Source of the DNA: Terfezia claveryi
Taxonomy: Eukaryota; Ascomycota; Pezizomycetes; Pezizales; Pezizaceae
Assembly (NCBI GenBank): GCA_015179025.1
Contig: WHUX01000041.1
Location: forward strand, 1 to 64,000
Reading direction: 5' to 3'
DNA length: 64,000 bases
Shown piece after piece: positions 11,481 through 24,282 of this stretch. Position 1 is the stretch's first letter. The number at the start of each line of letters is the position of its first letter. The translations under genes were made by a program, and so were the position numbers. The notes under the pieces were generated by a model. That model did no database searches, was not told the origin of the DNA, and saw only the letters and a program-made list of their open reading frames with translations.

Positions 11481-12147
11481 GAATGTAAGGTATATCTGGT
11501 GTAGCACTAAACTAGTGAGGCTTGGCCTTGAAGTTCCAATCACGTGGGTCGTCAGCGAATAATATCCACTTGAGAATTGCTATCATAAGATGACAGCAGT
11601 TGGGTAATCTATATCCCCAGAGGTCTTGAGAAAAAACTCAACGGCGTTATTCAAAGTTGAATGAGGGAGATACAGCAAAAGTACGAAGTAATTTATAAAA
11701 TGGGGCTATGGAGTACTGTACTTCGAATGCTTTCTTGCTAATTCGAATTAATTCTTTTCAATCGTGAACCCTATGCACACAGACTAGGTCTAGACCCCAA
11801 TTGCTTGGCGCTGCCAAGATTTGTAAGATCGCGTGACTTGATTCACGTGACCTACCTGTTCTGTACATTGATGCGCAGCGTGCTTGATTACTTTACAACT
11901 CTTCTCGCTAGCAATCAAAACTTCACCCCTACCATATCCGACATCTACTCATGGTTCCAGTTTGCTGCGCCCGTTGGTAATGTAAATACGACGCGGCTCT
12001 CTGGACGTTAACTCAGGATGGCTCACGCATGAAGACATGCAAACTGTGTAGGAGCAAGAGAATTGTGAAGATGACAGTAACGACTCTATACAAAATATAT
12101 ATATTTTGGATTAATTAACAGCTTTGTAGCGGAAGAGAGAGGAGAGC

Positions 12148-12518
12148 TTGATAGCTAGGGATGATACTTCCCATGTAGCAGTGAGACAAACAGAAAGGAA
12201 TATACGAAGATCAATGTCTGCCCTTTCTTGGCAAGGAACCTATAAGTTTTCAGCTCAAAATGACATGTCCCCAGGGCAAATACCACCTGAATTAGATATG
12301 CTAGGGATACCGACACCTATTGAGGCTATGATGTTAGTTCTCGAGGTTTTGGGCAATATAAAGGTGGGAAGATCCATGTCATTAACTTCCTACAGGATCC
12401 AACTGAAGTCTTCCATATCATCCGTCACCTACCACATGAACTGCCACTCATAGTTCTTAGGGTTATTTTGGATATAGTTAGCCTTGAATCCACCTGGGCT
12501 TCCGGATGCGACCCCTAA
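12148..12518 (+). mobile_element. Helitron-like fragment (N-terminal part of the Rep/helicase polyprotein)
   Basis: The first frame (12148 to about 12345) contains GQIPPELDMLGIPTPIEAMM. After a one-frame shift, a second frame from 12351 to the stop at 12516-12518 reads GQYKGGKIHVINFLQDPTEV and then HIIRHLPHELPLIVLR. The combination of an IPPEL..L..IEA.M block, a GGQY..G.HVINF.QD block and a LP..L..IVLR block is typical of the region before the Helitron helicase-like domain. The frameshift and the missing downstream domains mark it as a dead fragment. Related sequence may continue weakly to about 12850. Helitron ends were not identified. Confidence 0.65.
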
Positions 12519-15443
12519 GGTTGGCACACGAGTACTGAGTTCAAAAAAAAAAAAGGGTTTCAACTCCTGGCATGATACTTTCTTTCGTTTTGGCTTCTTT
12601 CTTTGCTTTTGGTGCTCTAATATTCCTAGGGATCGTTGCCATATCAGGCATACGCGGCCTCAGTTACCTTGTTTACTTTGTGGCCCAGGTTGACATCGTC
12701 TTCCTCGAACTTATCATGCTGGAAGGAAATCCGTGAATGAGGGAGAACCTGATGCTCATACGTAACAAATTCAGAGACGATATGACTGACTTGATGGGGA
12801 GTTTCAGATTATCGAGAAGGATCTTAAAAACCCAATGGTCCTTACTACCAGCTCTTCTACAGTTTCAGAAGATGGCATGGTGGGGTATAGAGATGGGTGG
12901 GAGTCCTTCTTGAAAATGATGTCAGCAGTAGCTAGGCAATTTCTAACAAATTTTGGGTTGGAGAAAGGGCGTAGGGGGAACAGTGCATCTAGGATATTTT
13001 GATAGGGAATGGAAAGAATGGGTAATATCAATGTTCCCAGTGGTGGAAAATTAGGGCCAGCATCAGTTTATACCACTGGTATTATTCATATTGGTCTTCC
13101 TGGCCCACCCGGGAGAACACAATACTCGCGAGAGGCGCGGGCCTCTCGTGAGTGGCCTGGCTGGGGGATGGCACGGGCCAGGCGCGAGAGCTGTTAATTG
13201 TCTCGCAGCTGGCTCAGGCCAGTCGGGAGAACTCGGAGCTTATAATTGCCTAACTGAGTGAAAACAAGATATATACATAGTAGATATAAAGAAGTGAGGT
13301 ACGCTATGAAGTGAAGTAGCCAGAAATGGATGGACCGCCTAAGTAGGGGCCTGCAACACGTCTTGTCTCTTCTTGAGAAGCAGAGGCATCGAGGCAGAGG
13401 AGAACTGACTGGATCAAGACTTATTCATATATTCGATATTTGTAGATGACATTGTAACATACATTTAAATAGCGACGGGTTTGATAGTTGCCTTTACATT
13501 GGCAGGTGGCTTCGAGTAAAGGTACTTCGTGATGTAGTCTCTCAACATGACAAGGGTTTATGTTGTATATTTGTCCAACTGAGCTAACTCTGGATGTGTA
13601 AAATTTGGTGGAAGCGGCTGCAGTTCCCGTGTTGGAAAATAGCAATTGAGGATGTCATGGATAGTCAGCAGTTGATATGCTCAGAATGAGGCTTTGAATA
13701 ATGTTGTAGAACAACCGCTTTGCATTTGTAGCATGGCGTTCAATTCTAGGAATATATACTGAAACGAATTCTCTAACTAAACTCAGCTATCTTATGAGTT
13801 TTTCTGTATTTAATGCTCATTTGGGTATACGCTCAAAAAAAAAAATTTGAGTACGAGCTCGAGCGGCATTTACCCTGAACTCCGGGAAGCATTGGAGACA
13901 AATCCAGCACAGTAGAAGCAAGGTACTCAAAGCCACTTGGGAGAAATTTTAGAGCATCTTGCTGATCTGTATATTAGATTCCTTAATAGCTGACTTGCAT
14001 GAGCGATCATATTCAACAAGTTACATTTCCTCCATACTTGCCAGCTTTGAATTCTTCCATTATGGCGCTAGTAAAATCTCCTGACAAGATTGGCACTTTC
14101 TCCACGATGCCCCCTCGAGCTTCAGGCTTAATTGAATGTGGCATCAGGCATATTAGCAAGGCGCCGATTGTGCGACTACCCTAAAAGGCAATACAAAGTC
14201 GGTCACGTGGTCGTTCAACCTTTCCTAATACGTTACCCCTAGTCAGAACTTCACAGCCTCGGGTTGGTCATAAAGACAGATTCTGGTTCTTGGTATCGAC
14301 GGGATCAATGAAGTAGCAGCGGATTTTTCTACACGCTCATAAGGAATGAAAGTATGGGTCGTGGTTCAAGTCTGAAGGGGTAGAATGAGGGTTGTGTAAC
14401 CCAGAGTAGTAGCATGATAGGTATGAGGGACTTGAATTTAAGAGTTTTCTGGTTGGTTTCCCTATTTTGTCCTTGAGGTCAGGTATATGAGATCTAATCC
14501 GATTTTCGTGACTAATAATATTTATTTCCCCAAAGTAACAATAATCCTCGATACCCCGGGTCAGAAAGAAAAGCCCCCTATGAAACAGCCGCGAATACAC
14601 ATACAGCTCAAAGCCCTCTTGCGGGTGCTTTATATACATCCTAATCCGCTATGCAATTCTGGCCTTGTGGAATATCCAGTGTTAAGGTATCATACCACTC
14701 TAGTCTGGATACCCGAGTATGTAATAGCCTCATTTCTCATATCACTGAAATCACCCGATATAGATATCTTATACAACTGAGCTAGAATGTCTCCATTTTC
14801 TATTTAAAATCATGGTAGACGTTGACGATTTGCAATGTTTTTGGCCGGACTACTGTATTGCCAAGAATACCTTTATGCAAAGACACTAGCACGTCCCGAT
14901 TCTACTGTATATGGATAGAGCGGTTTTTTTGAGTATACTTCATTCGAAAGTATCCCCATATACCACTCCTATTATGTTGGAGAGCTGCTTAATATATAGG
15001 GTAATGCTATGTCGGTGAATATTGATAGCATGACAGAAGCTTCATAGTCTGATCTCCAGAGTGCTTAATTCATCTCTTGAATGAAGTCAAACGGTTGTGG
15101 GTTATTGAAAAGTTATAGATTAGGGTGCATATAACGACTGTCTGGAGAGATCAGAAATTCTGCATATACAAATCCTCTCAAGTCTACGGACTCAGTTCGT
15201 TCTTAAATAATGTCCTCCTTGTTCCAAGTGCTTTATGGTTCACTTGAACGTTCTCTTGCACATATACCCCACTTCTCTTCACTAGAACAAACATATGTGC
15301 GGATATCCCACTTTTCTTTACTAGAACAAACATGCAATTACACAACGAACATATATACCCCAACCCAAGCCTAAATTATACATTTTCTACATTTTAAAAA
15401 AGGATTTTTCACACTCCCTCCCAATTTCTCACACGACATTCAA
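12519..15443. other. Gene-poor spacer
   Basis: No gene can be supported. At 13115-13225 a G+C-rich segment of inverted CTCGCGAGAGGCGCGGG-type sequence resembles, but does not match, the ends of the 1-kb elements. At 13569-13585 the minus strand carries an isolated tRNA-like A box without a B box. Confidence 0.5.
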
Positions 15444-16303
15444 CTATTGCTGCCTTCCCAACGGATCCTTCGGATTCTTCTCTCCCAACAGTTTATCCAC
15501 CGTTCCCCCAATTACGCCCTCACTCGTAAACTGCTTCCCCACAAGTCCCTCCTTATCGAACGGCCCGCCCACAGCTTGAGGGATACTCCCTATTGGCCCC
15601 TCGGGATTGAACTGGCTTCCTACCACACCCTTGGATGTGAATGCCTTGAGGGGGTTCATTCCTCCATGGTGATCCCGGGGAAGGATGTGTTCCTCAGTGG
15701 GGCCAGTTTTCCCAGAGGAGTGGGTGGTGGGGTTGCCGAGCATATCTTGAAGGGTAGAAGATGTTTCATGGCGGGCGGTGCGGATAGTGTCACCTACGTA
15801 ACCGGCGGGAATTTGGTCAGTCGAACTTGGAGCTATAAGCTAGAGAAGGGTTGGAGAGGGAGAAAGATATACCTAACATCTCCGTCCCTCTCTCTGTACT
15901 ACCCCCCACTGTCTCCTTTGATGACGTAGTGGGCCCAGTTTTACTAGCTAAATTACGAGAGTAATCTTTGGCCTGCGAGGGAGGGTGCAGGTTAGAAGGC
16001 CAAGGGGAACACATATAATGCAGATGCAAATTGAGGGTTGAATGACGATTGAGGGTTGAATGATGATGAGGAGAGGACAGGAAGAGCCTGTGGAGGACAA
16101 AAGGGACTTTGAATATCCCTATTTGATAGAAGGGAGGGGCTTGCCACAAAATCCAACGAGAAAAAAAATCCAGAATGAAACAAAAATTAGGAACATACCC
16201 CACCAAGCGCCTCAGGCACCGCCTCACTGGCATCATAATTAACAGCCCCTCCCTTCATGCCTTGATTCATGGCGCGCTCAGCATCACTTTTACGGTTTTC
16301 CAT
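15444..16303 (-). CDS. Small glycine-rich hydrophilic protein, unrecognised
   Basis: Three exons (16199-16303, 15873-15972, 15444-15793) join in phase to give 184 residues. The first intron is 226 nt (GTATGT to GCAG) and the second 79 nt (GTATAT to GTAG). The protein is hydrophilic and rich in Gly, Thr and Pro, with no signal peptide or membrane segment. Its C-terminal half has loosely repeated units such as SKGVVGSQFNPEG, FDKEGLVGKQFTSEG and VIGGTVDKLLG. The composition recalls disordered stress-type proteins, but I do not recognise a family. The start at 16303 is chosen because MENRKSDAERAMNQG opens a clean 35-codon exon ending at a perfect GTATGT. The upstream 80 bases are A/T-rich. Confidence 0.72.
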
Positions 16304-16784
16304 TGTGAAAGTTGAGGTATTGGTAAACGGATTCGTTTACGAATTATAATCGAATGAAGAAAAAAGGATTGAGGTGGAAGGCAGGCTGGGAGGGTTATTT
16401 TTATAGCCCAATCTGCACTTCTCTAGATCTAGATCTGAGGCGGTACCCCTGACGTCATCCGCAACAAACCGAATTCCTGGACTACGTATTTCCTGAATAG
16501 TTCCGGTTTTCTGAATTAGTCTCGGTACTCCTCATCCGGCTGAGCTTGGGCAAGATAGAACAGTTAACATTACACATGTGCTGGTTTGGAGACGAGGGGA
16601 ATCCCGAGGTATGTACATAAAGATCACCAAATTTATCAAGAAAAATGGGAGTAATAAACGGATACTTTTATTTATGCCCAACTGATATCAATATGCACTG
16701 ACTATATAAAATAACGACATGAAAGATTAAATAGGAATCAAGCAAAACACAAAATTGATAGTACAGTATAAAGAAAAGAAGAAA
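16304..16784. other. Upstream region of the 15444-16303 gene
   Basis: Contains a T/A-rich segment with ATAAAAATAACC (minus strand, about 16391-16402) that could be a promoter element. No gene is seen. Confidence 0.4.
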
Positions 16785-17985
16785 CCGCTCGCGGGCGGCA
16801 AACCCACTATGCCCTTGCGGGCAATTCATTCAATTACTAAATTCAGTATATAACGTACTTGAATTATTAAAAATATACCTAACTAGAGCTATATTAAATA
16901 CATACAACTAGGCTATTAGCTGTCCTCCGGGTCGATTGAGTCATTCTCCAGATCAATCCAGGAGTCCAATTTGTGTCCGTTCAGCTGGAGCCGAGAGGTC
17001 ACCGCAGTCATGATATGCTAACCGGTATGACAAAAATATGAGCACTTCAATTCATCTATAAAGCATCGGCAGCAATGACTGGTATAGGACTTATTGTAGA
17101 TACATAAGACAGAAATCCAAGTTGTTATGGATGCCTGCCGAAAAGCATTAGGTAAAGTGATTATGGATTGTCGAGAAGCTGGAGTATCTAACGATTTCAT
17201 TTGTACAACCCCATAAGATTAGTTATCTTTAGTTGGATAAAGGTGGCATTCAGGCTATGGTTTTGCAATAACTTTTAATTCTCGGTATGGCTTAGTCCTC
17301 GATGCTGTAAAGCAGTATCTGCCTATTTTCTAAGCTTTGAAACTAAGCTTTAATTTGGTCTAAAACCGAGAGATTAAAAGTGGCAATATACTCAGCATCC
17401 TTCTCCTCATTCTAGTGATTGGTTAGATCTTCAAATTTATTTTGGGATCCCCCTCTTGTTCAAGTTCTATAATTTTCTGCTCCTGAAATAGAAGGTGTAC
17501 TTGGTGAGGATGGGGGCAACCAAAGACAATCTCAGAAGGGGTTTTGAATATTGAGAAGAATTTTGTTTGATTAATACCTAATGTAATACATGTATCCGAC
17601 CCACTAGCCTTTCCATTTAGTGAGACGAGATTTTACAACTCTATCTAGCCTGAGGACTTGAGATTTTCCATGTTTTATTTTAATACTCCAGGCTCATAAT
17701 AAATGCTCAACTTCCCTTTTAGATTCTCCACCATTATCAGATCATAAATTACTTGTACTAATGAGTTTAACGTACCATTTTATCTTCTAATAGAACCCAT
17801 ATGGTCATTCATATGACAGATCCATTTATATTGTCCATCAGGCTCATGGAGCATATCAACTGAACCCGTTTAATGTGTCTATGTTTTTATAAATTCAAGT
17901 GCGTTATGTACCAAATGCAGTAATTAAATAAATTGCCCGCGAGGGGCATAGTAGGTATGCTGCCCGCGAGCGGCCCAGAACATAT
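16785..17985. mobile_element. Inverted-repeat DNA element, copy B
   Basis: This is the best-preserved ends of the family. From CCGCTCGCGGGCGGCA at the left, similarity to the complement of the right end (17961-17985 inward) runs about 90 bases, including ACCCACTATGCCC, GCGGGCAATT and CGTACTTGAATT. The inner sequence keeps a minus-strand relic beginning MTAVTSRLQLNGHKLDSW that parallels copy A. No intact gene remains. It ends 68 bases from the stop codon of the next gene. Confidence 0.8.
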
Positions 17986-18052
17986 ACATTACTCCGATAT
18001 CCCAAAGAATAGAAATGAATAGATCAAAAGATCGGTAAACAATAGTAGGTAT

Positions 18053-19061
18053 TTAGAGCCTCCTATACTTCTCCCTCATGATCAATTCATCCTCCGCCCT
18101 CTCTACCTCCTCCAACCCCTTTCTCCACTTCCTCCCCAACGGGATACTAATCAACACCATTATCTCAAAGACCATAACCACCAACGCCAGAACCCAGGCT
18201 AAATTCTATGTAAATCCCGTTAGCAAACATACCCACCCATTCCACCTGCGGGAAAATAAGGTAACTCACAAACTGCCCACACATACTCGAAAAGAGCACA
18301 ACAACCCTCCCATCCACACCTCCCATCGGCTCGCCCGTTGTGGTTTTCTGCTGCGCACTCTGCAGGAGCTGTGGGGAGAGTGTACATGCGTATTTACGGA
18401 GGGAGATGGGAGAGGGGGAGTCGAAGTCTACGTTCATGCTGGGGTGCTGGAAGGAGTATGTCACAGCGGCTATTGAGCCGATTAGGGAAATTGACGAGAG
18501 AGAGAGTGAGATGATATCGGAGAGCTTGTTGATGTGGTTAATCTACATAACCAGTGTTAGCTGAACCATACCCACATCAATCATATAGGATGTAATTCTA
18601 TAAGTATAACCTACTGCAGGAATCAAACTTCCCAAAATCATTATAAAGCTAAAGGCTATGATCACCGCCCCAACAGCCAAAAGCAGCACAACAGGGCTCA
18701 TATCAATTCCCCCCTGCCCCGCCTTATCCCTCCATAGCCCACCCGTATTTCGTTTCGTATCGTTGTAGTTATTCATGATATACGCTGCTGCTGCCACGAC
18801 GCCCATGCTCGAGAGCAGAATAACAAGTCGCAGTCCGAAACGGATCCGCCAACACTGCTGGAGCCAGAAGTTGTAGTTTTCTATATTTATACTGTATGGA
18901 GAATGCGGATGGAGAACTTGGGTTTCGTAGTAGGGCTGAGGTTGGACCATGGGAGTGGTTGGGACACTGACGAATTGATTCTGGTTCTGCTCGGGGGAGG
19001 AGATGGGGTGGGGAGGGGCGGCCATGGTTGGTGGGGGTGGTCGGGGGGGTGCGTAAGCCAT
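18053..19061 (-). CDS. Four-helix membrane protein with proline-rich N-terminus
   Basis: Three phase-0 exons (18615-19061, 18270-18542, 18053-18205) give 290 residues. Both introns (72 nt and 64 nt) have good signals: GTAGGT ... CTAAC ... GTAG, and GTGAGT ... CTAAC ... ATAG. The first 60 residues are rich in Pro and Gln and lack a signal peptide. Hydrophobic segments lie at about 75-96, 122-147, 159-180 and 228-263. The end is short and charged. Four helices with cytosolic tails fit the layout of MARVEL-like fungal plasma-membrane proteins, but sequence identity was not testable here. The transcript would end only tens of bases before element B. The plus-strand frames over the same DNA are shadows. 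Confidence 0.8.
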
Positions 19062-22000
19062 TGTAGATATTAGCGATTAGGGGGGAAAGTTCCCTCGTTT
19101 CTGCTAGATCCCTTGCTCCTTTTTTTTCTCTCGGCGTGACTTGTGCGTGTGGAAAAGAGTGTTTTGACGTACTCGGCAGTAGTTAGATCTGAAGGAAAGT
19201 AGACCGAGCCGTACGCAAAAAGTTCTATTTTGCTTTGGAAGTTCAAATCTTCGTCGTCGAATCGTTAACGGGGTATATACTCGATACCAGCTCGAGAGGG
19301 AACAGAAACCAAGCAAAAAAAAAAAGGAATGTAAATAGGTATTAGTAGTGGTATGTCAGTATATTAAGATTGATACAAAATGAAATACAAAAGGGTATAT
19401 TAAAGAAAGTCAAGAAACGAATCACCAGCTCCCCCAAATGTACCAGACACTTTCACGGGGCTGGGAGAAAAAGTTTTAAAATGTCAAGGCAGTGTGAAAG
19501 GTAGATAGAGCCAATAAATGAATGTGAATGGTAATTTCAAGCTTAGGGAATGAATTAGTGTGAATGGTGGAGGATATCAAGTGATGAGAGAAGAAGAGGA
19601 AGAAAGACGAAAATGTGGGAAGGAGAAGGCGATATATCTACTCAAGGGTTCAATCAATGCTCTACTCAGGATGACTGTCATCATCGCACGCATCCCATCA
19701 CATCCAAACGCTTGTGGATATCATATACCGCGAGAAGGGGTATCTCCCGCTCTATCCAGCCAGCTAGCTCATATCGATAGTATTACCGATACATGTTCAA
19801 AGTCGCAAGTCTAGCCTCATACCAGCGTGCTTGCTAACGACTTTCCAAACATCACCATACAAAAGCCGGAGTATCCCCCAAGCACCAAGCAATTCACGTA
19901 TCGCCAGCAAATATGCATGCGTGACCACACGTAGACATCCCGCATCTCCTCCGGAGAGTTGTTTCTAGTTTGTTTGAGCGGGACAGTCTGGTTGAAACAA
20001 AGTTAGTGTTGTAGTAAGCGGAAAGAGATTCGTTTCAGAATTTTGCACGCGTTTGGATCCTGTGATGAGTACGAGTGTTACCTTACTAGAACACAGGTAC
20101 CTTTTGGCATTCTAAAGATTTATTGAAGTTTCTCGGTTCCTTCCGTGTGTAGTACTATTTACTCGATTCTTCACATACAAAATTTCGGATCGATCAGGTG
20201 TATTAAAAATTGGAACACGTGATTGTAACATCATCTCATGCCTTCGCAAAATCTGATACAACATTACTTTCTGAACACCATACCTTACGCGTAATAATAC
20301 CTGACATTTTCAGCAAGAAAATTCCCTACCAAATACCATACGCATCATCACCGTCACATTTTTAATGCGAAGACTCCTAGCTATAAGAATGTGCAACCCA
20401 CTTTCTCTGCTAGCCCATGAAAGAAAATCCAACTGTAAATTTGACTAAATTTAGATGTGCTCAAGTAAATCGCTCATTCACCGGCCCGTGAGAATCGGAT
20501 TCCGAAATCAGGACTCCATAATATAAGCGCCGGCGTCGGGAGATACGTATACATGCCTGGAGACAGCTTGCTGTTTGGGGTCAGAAATGGAGAAACTCTG
20601 TGAAAGGTCATGAGAACGATAACGGTTTGTTTATGCTCTCGGTTGGTGTAATGAGTTGATGTAATGATATCGGTTTCATGATTGAAGAATATTCAACTCA
20701 CAGTTCCTGGTGTCATGGTAATTTAAGTTAGGAGATGAGTTACGTACTATTTTTGCGGGCGCCACGCAGGACTTACCCTCAATTTGTAGAAATGTTCACA
20801 TGTTGCAAGGTATCATGGCATGCACTAGGTAGTACGCTTTTTGTTTATACTGTATATGGACCATAGAGTTATTGGCCTGTCTTGGAGATACATACAATAC
20901 CCCGGTGAAAGTACTTGCGCCCCCTTGCCTATTTTTTGATACTGCTGCCACCCTAAATACAAGTATCAAGCATTAATCACCAGTTGCGTACTCCTCTCAG
21001 AAATTCCACTACAAGAGGTAGAAACAAAAATGGCCCAGTACGAAGGCTCCCCATCTCCGCACTGAGCTCTGCCAATAAGTGTTGGAGTATGGTTATCATG
21101 TGGCCAGGACATGTTGGTTCTAGGTCACGAACCAGAAATACTGAAAACCGCTGGACTGGAATTCATGTAAAACTTTGGAGAAGCTTGCTTTTTTGAGGAG
21201 CTTCAAATACCTATTGAAGTGCTTCTCAAACATTTTTCCAAATTAACAGAGTGTACTCTTATGAGCTGTAGGAAGCTGGCAACATGAGAGAGGGGATGAG
21301 TTCAAAGTGCCATTGTACGTATAAAAGTCGCAAAGCAACGATATTCACGCCATAAAATCTACAATAGCCAGAGGTTTCATAATATGTAGAGAATAGACTC
21401 TCCCTAAGTTCTCATCACTAAAACTGAACTTCTACGGGAAAAAAATACACAAGCTTCAACTTGGAGTTGTTGCAAGCAATGCTAAGCGCCATACCAAATA
21501 CATATCACAAGTCAACCTTCGATAATCTTATCAGACTGAATGACTTTAATTGCTAATTGTCTTGACAATTGAGTATGAAATAGAGGTCAGAAGATTCTGA
21601 TTCTAGGAGATTTTCTGTTGTATTATACTCGCTTGAATTTTGTTGAACAGCTGGGTTTGGGTCCTCCTTGCCCGGCCGTCCGTACATGACAGTTCTGTAC
21701 CACTCTAATTCCCAGTGTCTGGATATTATATAAGTAAGAGACTTAGACTCCTCAAAGCCAATCTAGAAATAGCTGATTGATTTTCATCTGTGGTTGATTT
21801 TCTACAAGTTCTTGAACAGGTGCAGTTTTGGTGTATCTATAAGGGTGCCCAACTCGAACACGTATGACCAGCACTGTGTATCTAGGTATATACCGTATGT
21901 ATGTCGGCGGCGCGAGTGTCAGCGGGGTATTTACGACGGTGACCGTGCACCTAAGACCACAATTGAGAAGCCACGGACATTGTGATATTAGCGACGCTAA

Positions 22001-22391
22001 ACGATCCAACAAAGCCTCATACTCTCAAACTTATATCCATCAGCTCGAAGAAACTATCGCACAAGTCCTACACAGCTGATCCTACGTAAATTTCGGTTCC
22101 GCAGCGGTGGTGCATTCGCATCCCAGACGTCCTTTAAGCCCCCACACAAAGCTCTTCCTTGACTACGAAGAAGTGGGGAGAATACCTGAAATGTCTTCTA
22201 TACTTGTCAGAATGTGGACATTGCACGAAGAGACATAAGGGCGGAAAGAAGGCATGCACCAACACGGGACCACACCGAGGAGGATGCCTGCCGCAGGATT
22301 GTCAACAGTGTACCGACTCCGCGGCCGGAAGTATTGGCTGGAATCGTCAATCTGAGGGTGGTACATATTTGACACCACATAACCAATATTC
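19062..22391. other. Gene-poor spacer
   Basis: The proximal part is the likely 5' leader of the membrane-protein gene. The rest shows no supported gene. One dispersed-motif copy (AGTCTGGTTG) is at 19985-19994. Confidence 0.5.
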
Positions 22392-23132
22392 GTGGAGATG
22401 AGAAGGCAGTATGAATCGGTCAAGGTGGGCAGCGTCACGGTTCAACCAGTGGTGGCATACGCGGTGGCGAATACCGGGGACATAATTATGTCCTTCACCA
22501 CCGATAGAGAGACAAGCCATCAGAGGGCCGACATTATAGGAAGAGTGAACTACGCACAGCAAAGCACCAACATAGGCCCCTCAGCAGTCTTGTTGCCGAT
22601 CTTGAGGGCATGCATGCAAGCAGGCATGTAGATCCAGTGTCAAGAGCCAGGTTTGGTCATGGACTTCGACAACACCAGTAGTATAGCCTTCACCATGAGA
22701 ATATTGGTAAGATTGAGGTGTGCAAATGCACTGAGTGAGACTGCACAGCAAGGCACTATCACGCCTAGCTTTCCAACTCAAGAGAACGGCACAATACAAC
22801 AGTCACTAAACGTGAAGGGTTTGTTTAGACTGTCAGGTCATAGAATAGGCTGCAACCAGGCCGGAATACTAACCAGTGGTACCCTCAAAAACATGTACAG
22901 CACAAGAGTGAAATACGTGAAATACGCAGGAAATGACGCAATGGCAATATCTTGGCCAGCAATCGCAGCAGTAGTTCACAGTACTGCGGTTTCAAACAAT
23001 AGACGAAAGAGCTGGGCTATGACAAAACGATTTGAGCGGAGAGGCCTGCGAGACTGTATCGGGGGTTGTCTTTTCGTGCACTTTATTCTACAATATCAAT
23101 TAGCCATCGTGATTTCTTCAATAAGAGGGTAG
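22392..23132 (+). pseudogene. Long frame broken by one stop, unrecognised
   Basis: A single reading frame runs from 22392 to 23132 (about 246 codons) with one internal TAG at 22629-22631. The residue mix looks protein-like in both halves, but I recognise no motif. Several opposite-strand frames overlap it, which weakens the case. It could be a decayed gene, a piece of a mobile element or chance. Confidence 0.3.
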
Positions 23133-24282
23133 CGAAGAAACTTAGCATAAGAGAATACACAATACCGTACACTAAACTTTATCTCTCACGTTCCTAAACC
23201 CCCTCTCCAATCCTCCCACACATCGGTATATGGGAACTGTGTAAGATGACGAGGCTATGAGAGTGGAGGAATTTTGTTCAGATAACAGAGGCTTGTATTT
23301 GAGAATTACTTCTTAACAATCGTCGAGGCTTATGGTGCTAGTGTTCTGTTTTTTTAAAAAAGTATACATAGACGCAGTTCTTATTAGCCTCGATCGTTCT
23401 TATCTGCTTATATAGACCGTCCTCATCCATAGTCTGGTTAAGAAGTATTTCACACAAACTGCAACAGATAGCCTTATCAAATTGAATGATGAGATGTGTT
23501 CGACACTTTTCTAGGCCACAACCATCAGTAATGATGATAACATGTCGTTACACTTGGTTTTCATCATTTTACTTCGGAAATCTTTCGAAGAATCTGAACT
23601 TCGGTTTTTCCTGTGATCATCATCCATCATTGGAGAGCTGACGTATTAAAATGGAGTAAGAACTTCAGTTGTTCACCTTATATGTTCTAACAGCGTTATT
23701 TCGTAAATCAAACAGCATGAACAAGAAGGTACGAATAGCACGCCCTAGGTGACCATCAAACAAACAAATGGTATTCAAATCCAGAAACACAAAAACATTC
23801 TCGCAAGCTGAAGAAAATCCGAAGCATCCTTCCTATTTTTTTCTTGGCTTTCTGCAATTTATCCCTTTGCTGTTCCCTGACACGTAACCCCATACCCAAC
23901 CCGTTCCGTTCCTATCCCTCCGCGCCCTATCCATTCATCTCCAAAGCCGCCCTATTCCTCCATCCCATCTCAACCATAACCAAGGTAGAAAATAACCAGC
24001 AAGCAAATAGGTAAATGCTACGAAAGAAAGCAACCAAGGAATTCGAGCCTAAGAGAGGAGAGGGGAAAAACTACCCGGAAGGTAAGAACCTGAATCATAA
24101 AGTACCATAATAAAGTACTCCTGCCCACAATCGACAAGTTAATTATAATAAAATGAGCGCCCTTATCCTGGAAAGCCCTTAAAGCACTCACCATCCCATT
24201 CCACCAAAACCACAATTTAATATTCCAAACATCTCATACCAAATATACCTCCCATGGACCCTCCAAACCAATTTAATTCACT
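23133..24282. other. Spacer downstream of the UBA gene
   Basis: No gene seen. One TAGTCTGGTTA motif is at 23430-23440. The last few hundred bases probably include the 3' untranslated region of the minus-strand UBA gene. Confidence 0.5.

Larger units (their letters stand above)
11314..12147. other. U2 upstream region and spacer
   Basis: After the U2 promoter, three CCAGACTA motif copies lie within 90 bases (11390-11400, 11425-11436, and inverted at 11467-11477). No gene is seen. Confidence 0.5.

Noticed and set aside
13560..13600. tRNA-like A box (AGTTAGCTCAGTTGG, minus strand)
   Set aside because: No B box, acceptor stem or T arm follows at the right distance.
18078..18476. Plus-strand frame of 132 codons
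   Set aside because: It lies antisense to the exons of the membrane-protein gene, whose splice signals and hydrophobic pattern are much stronger.
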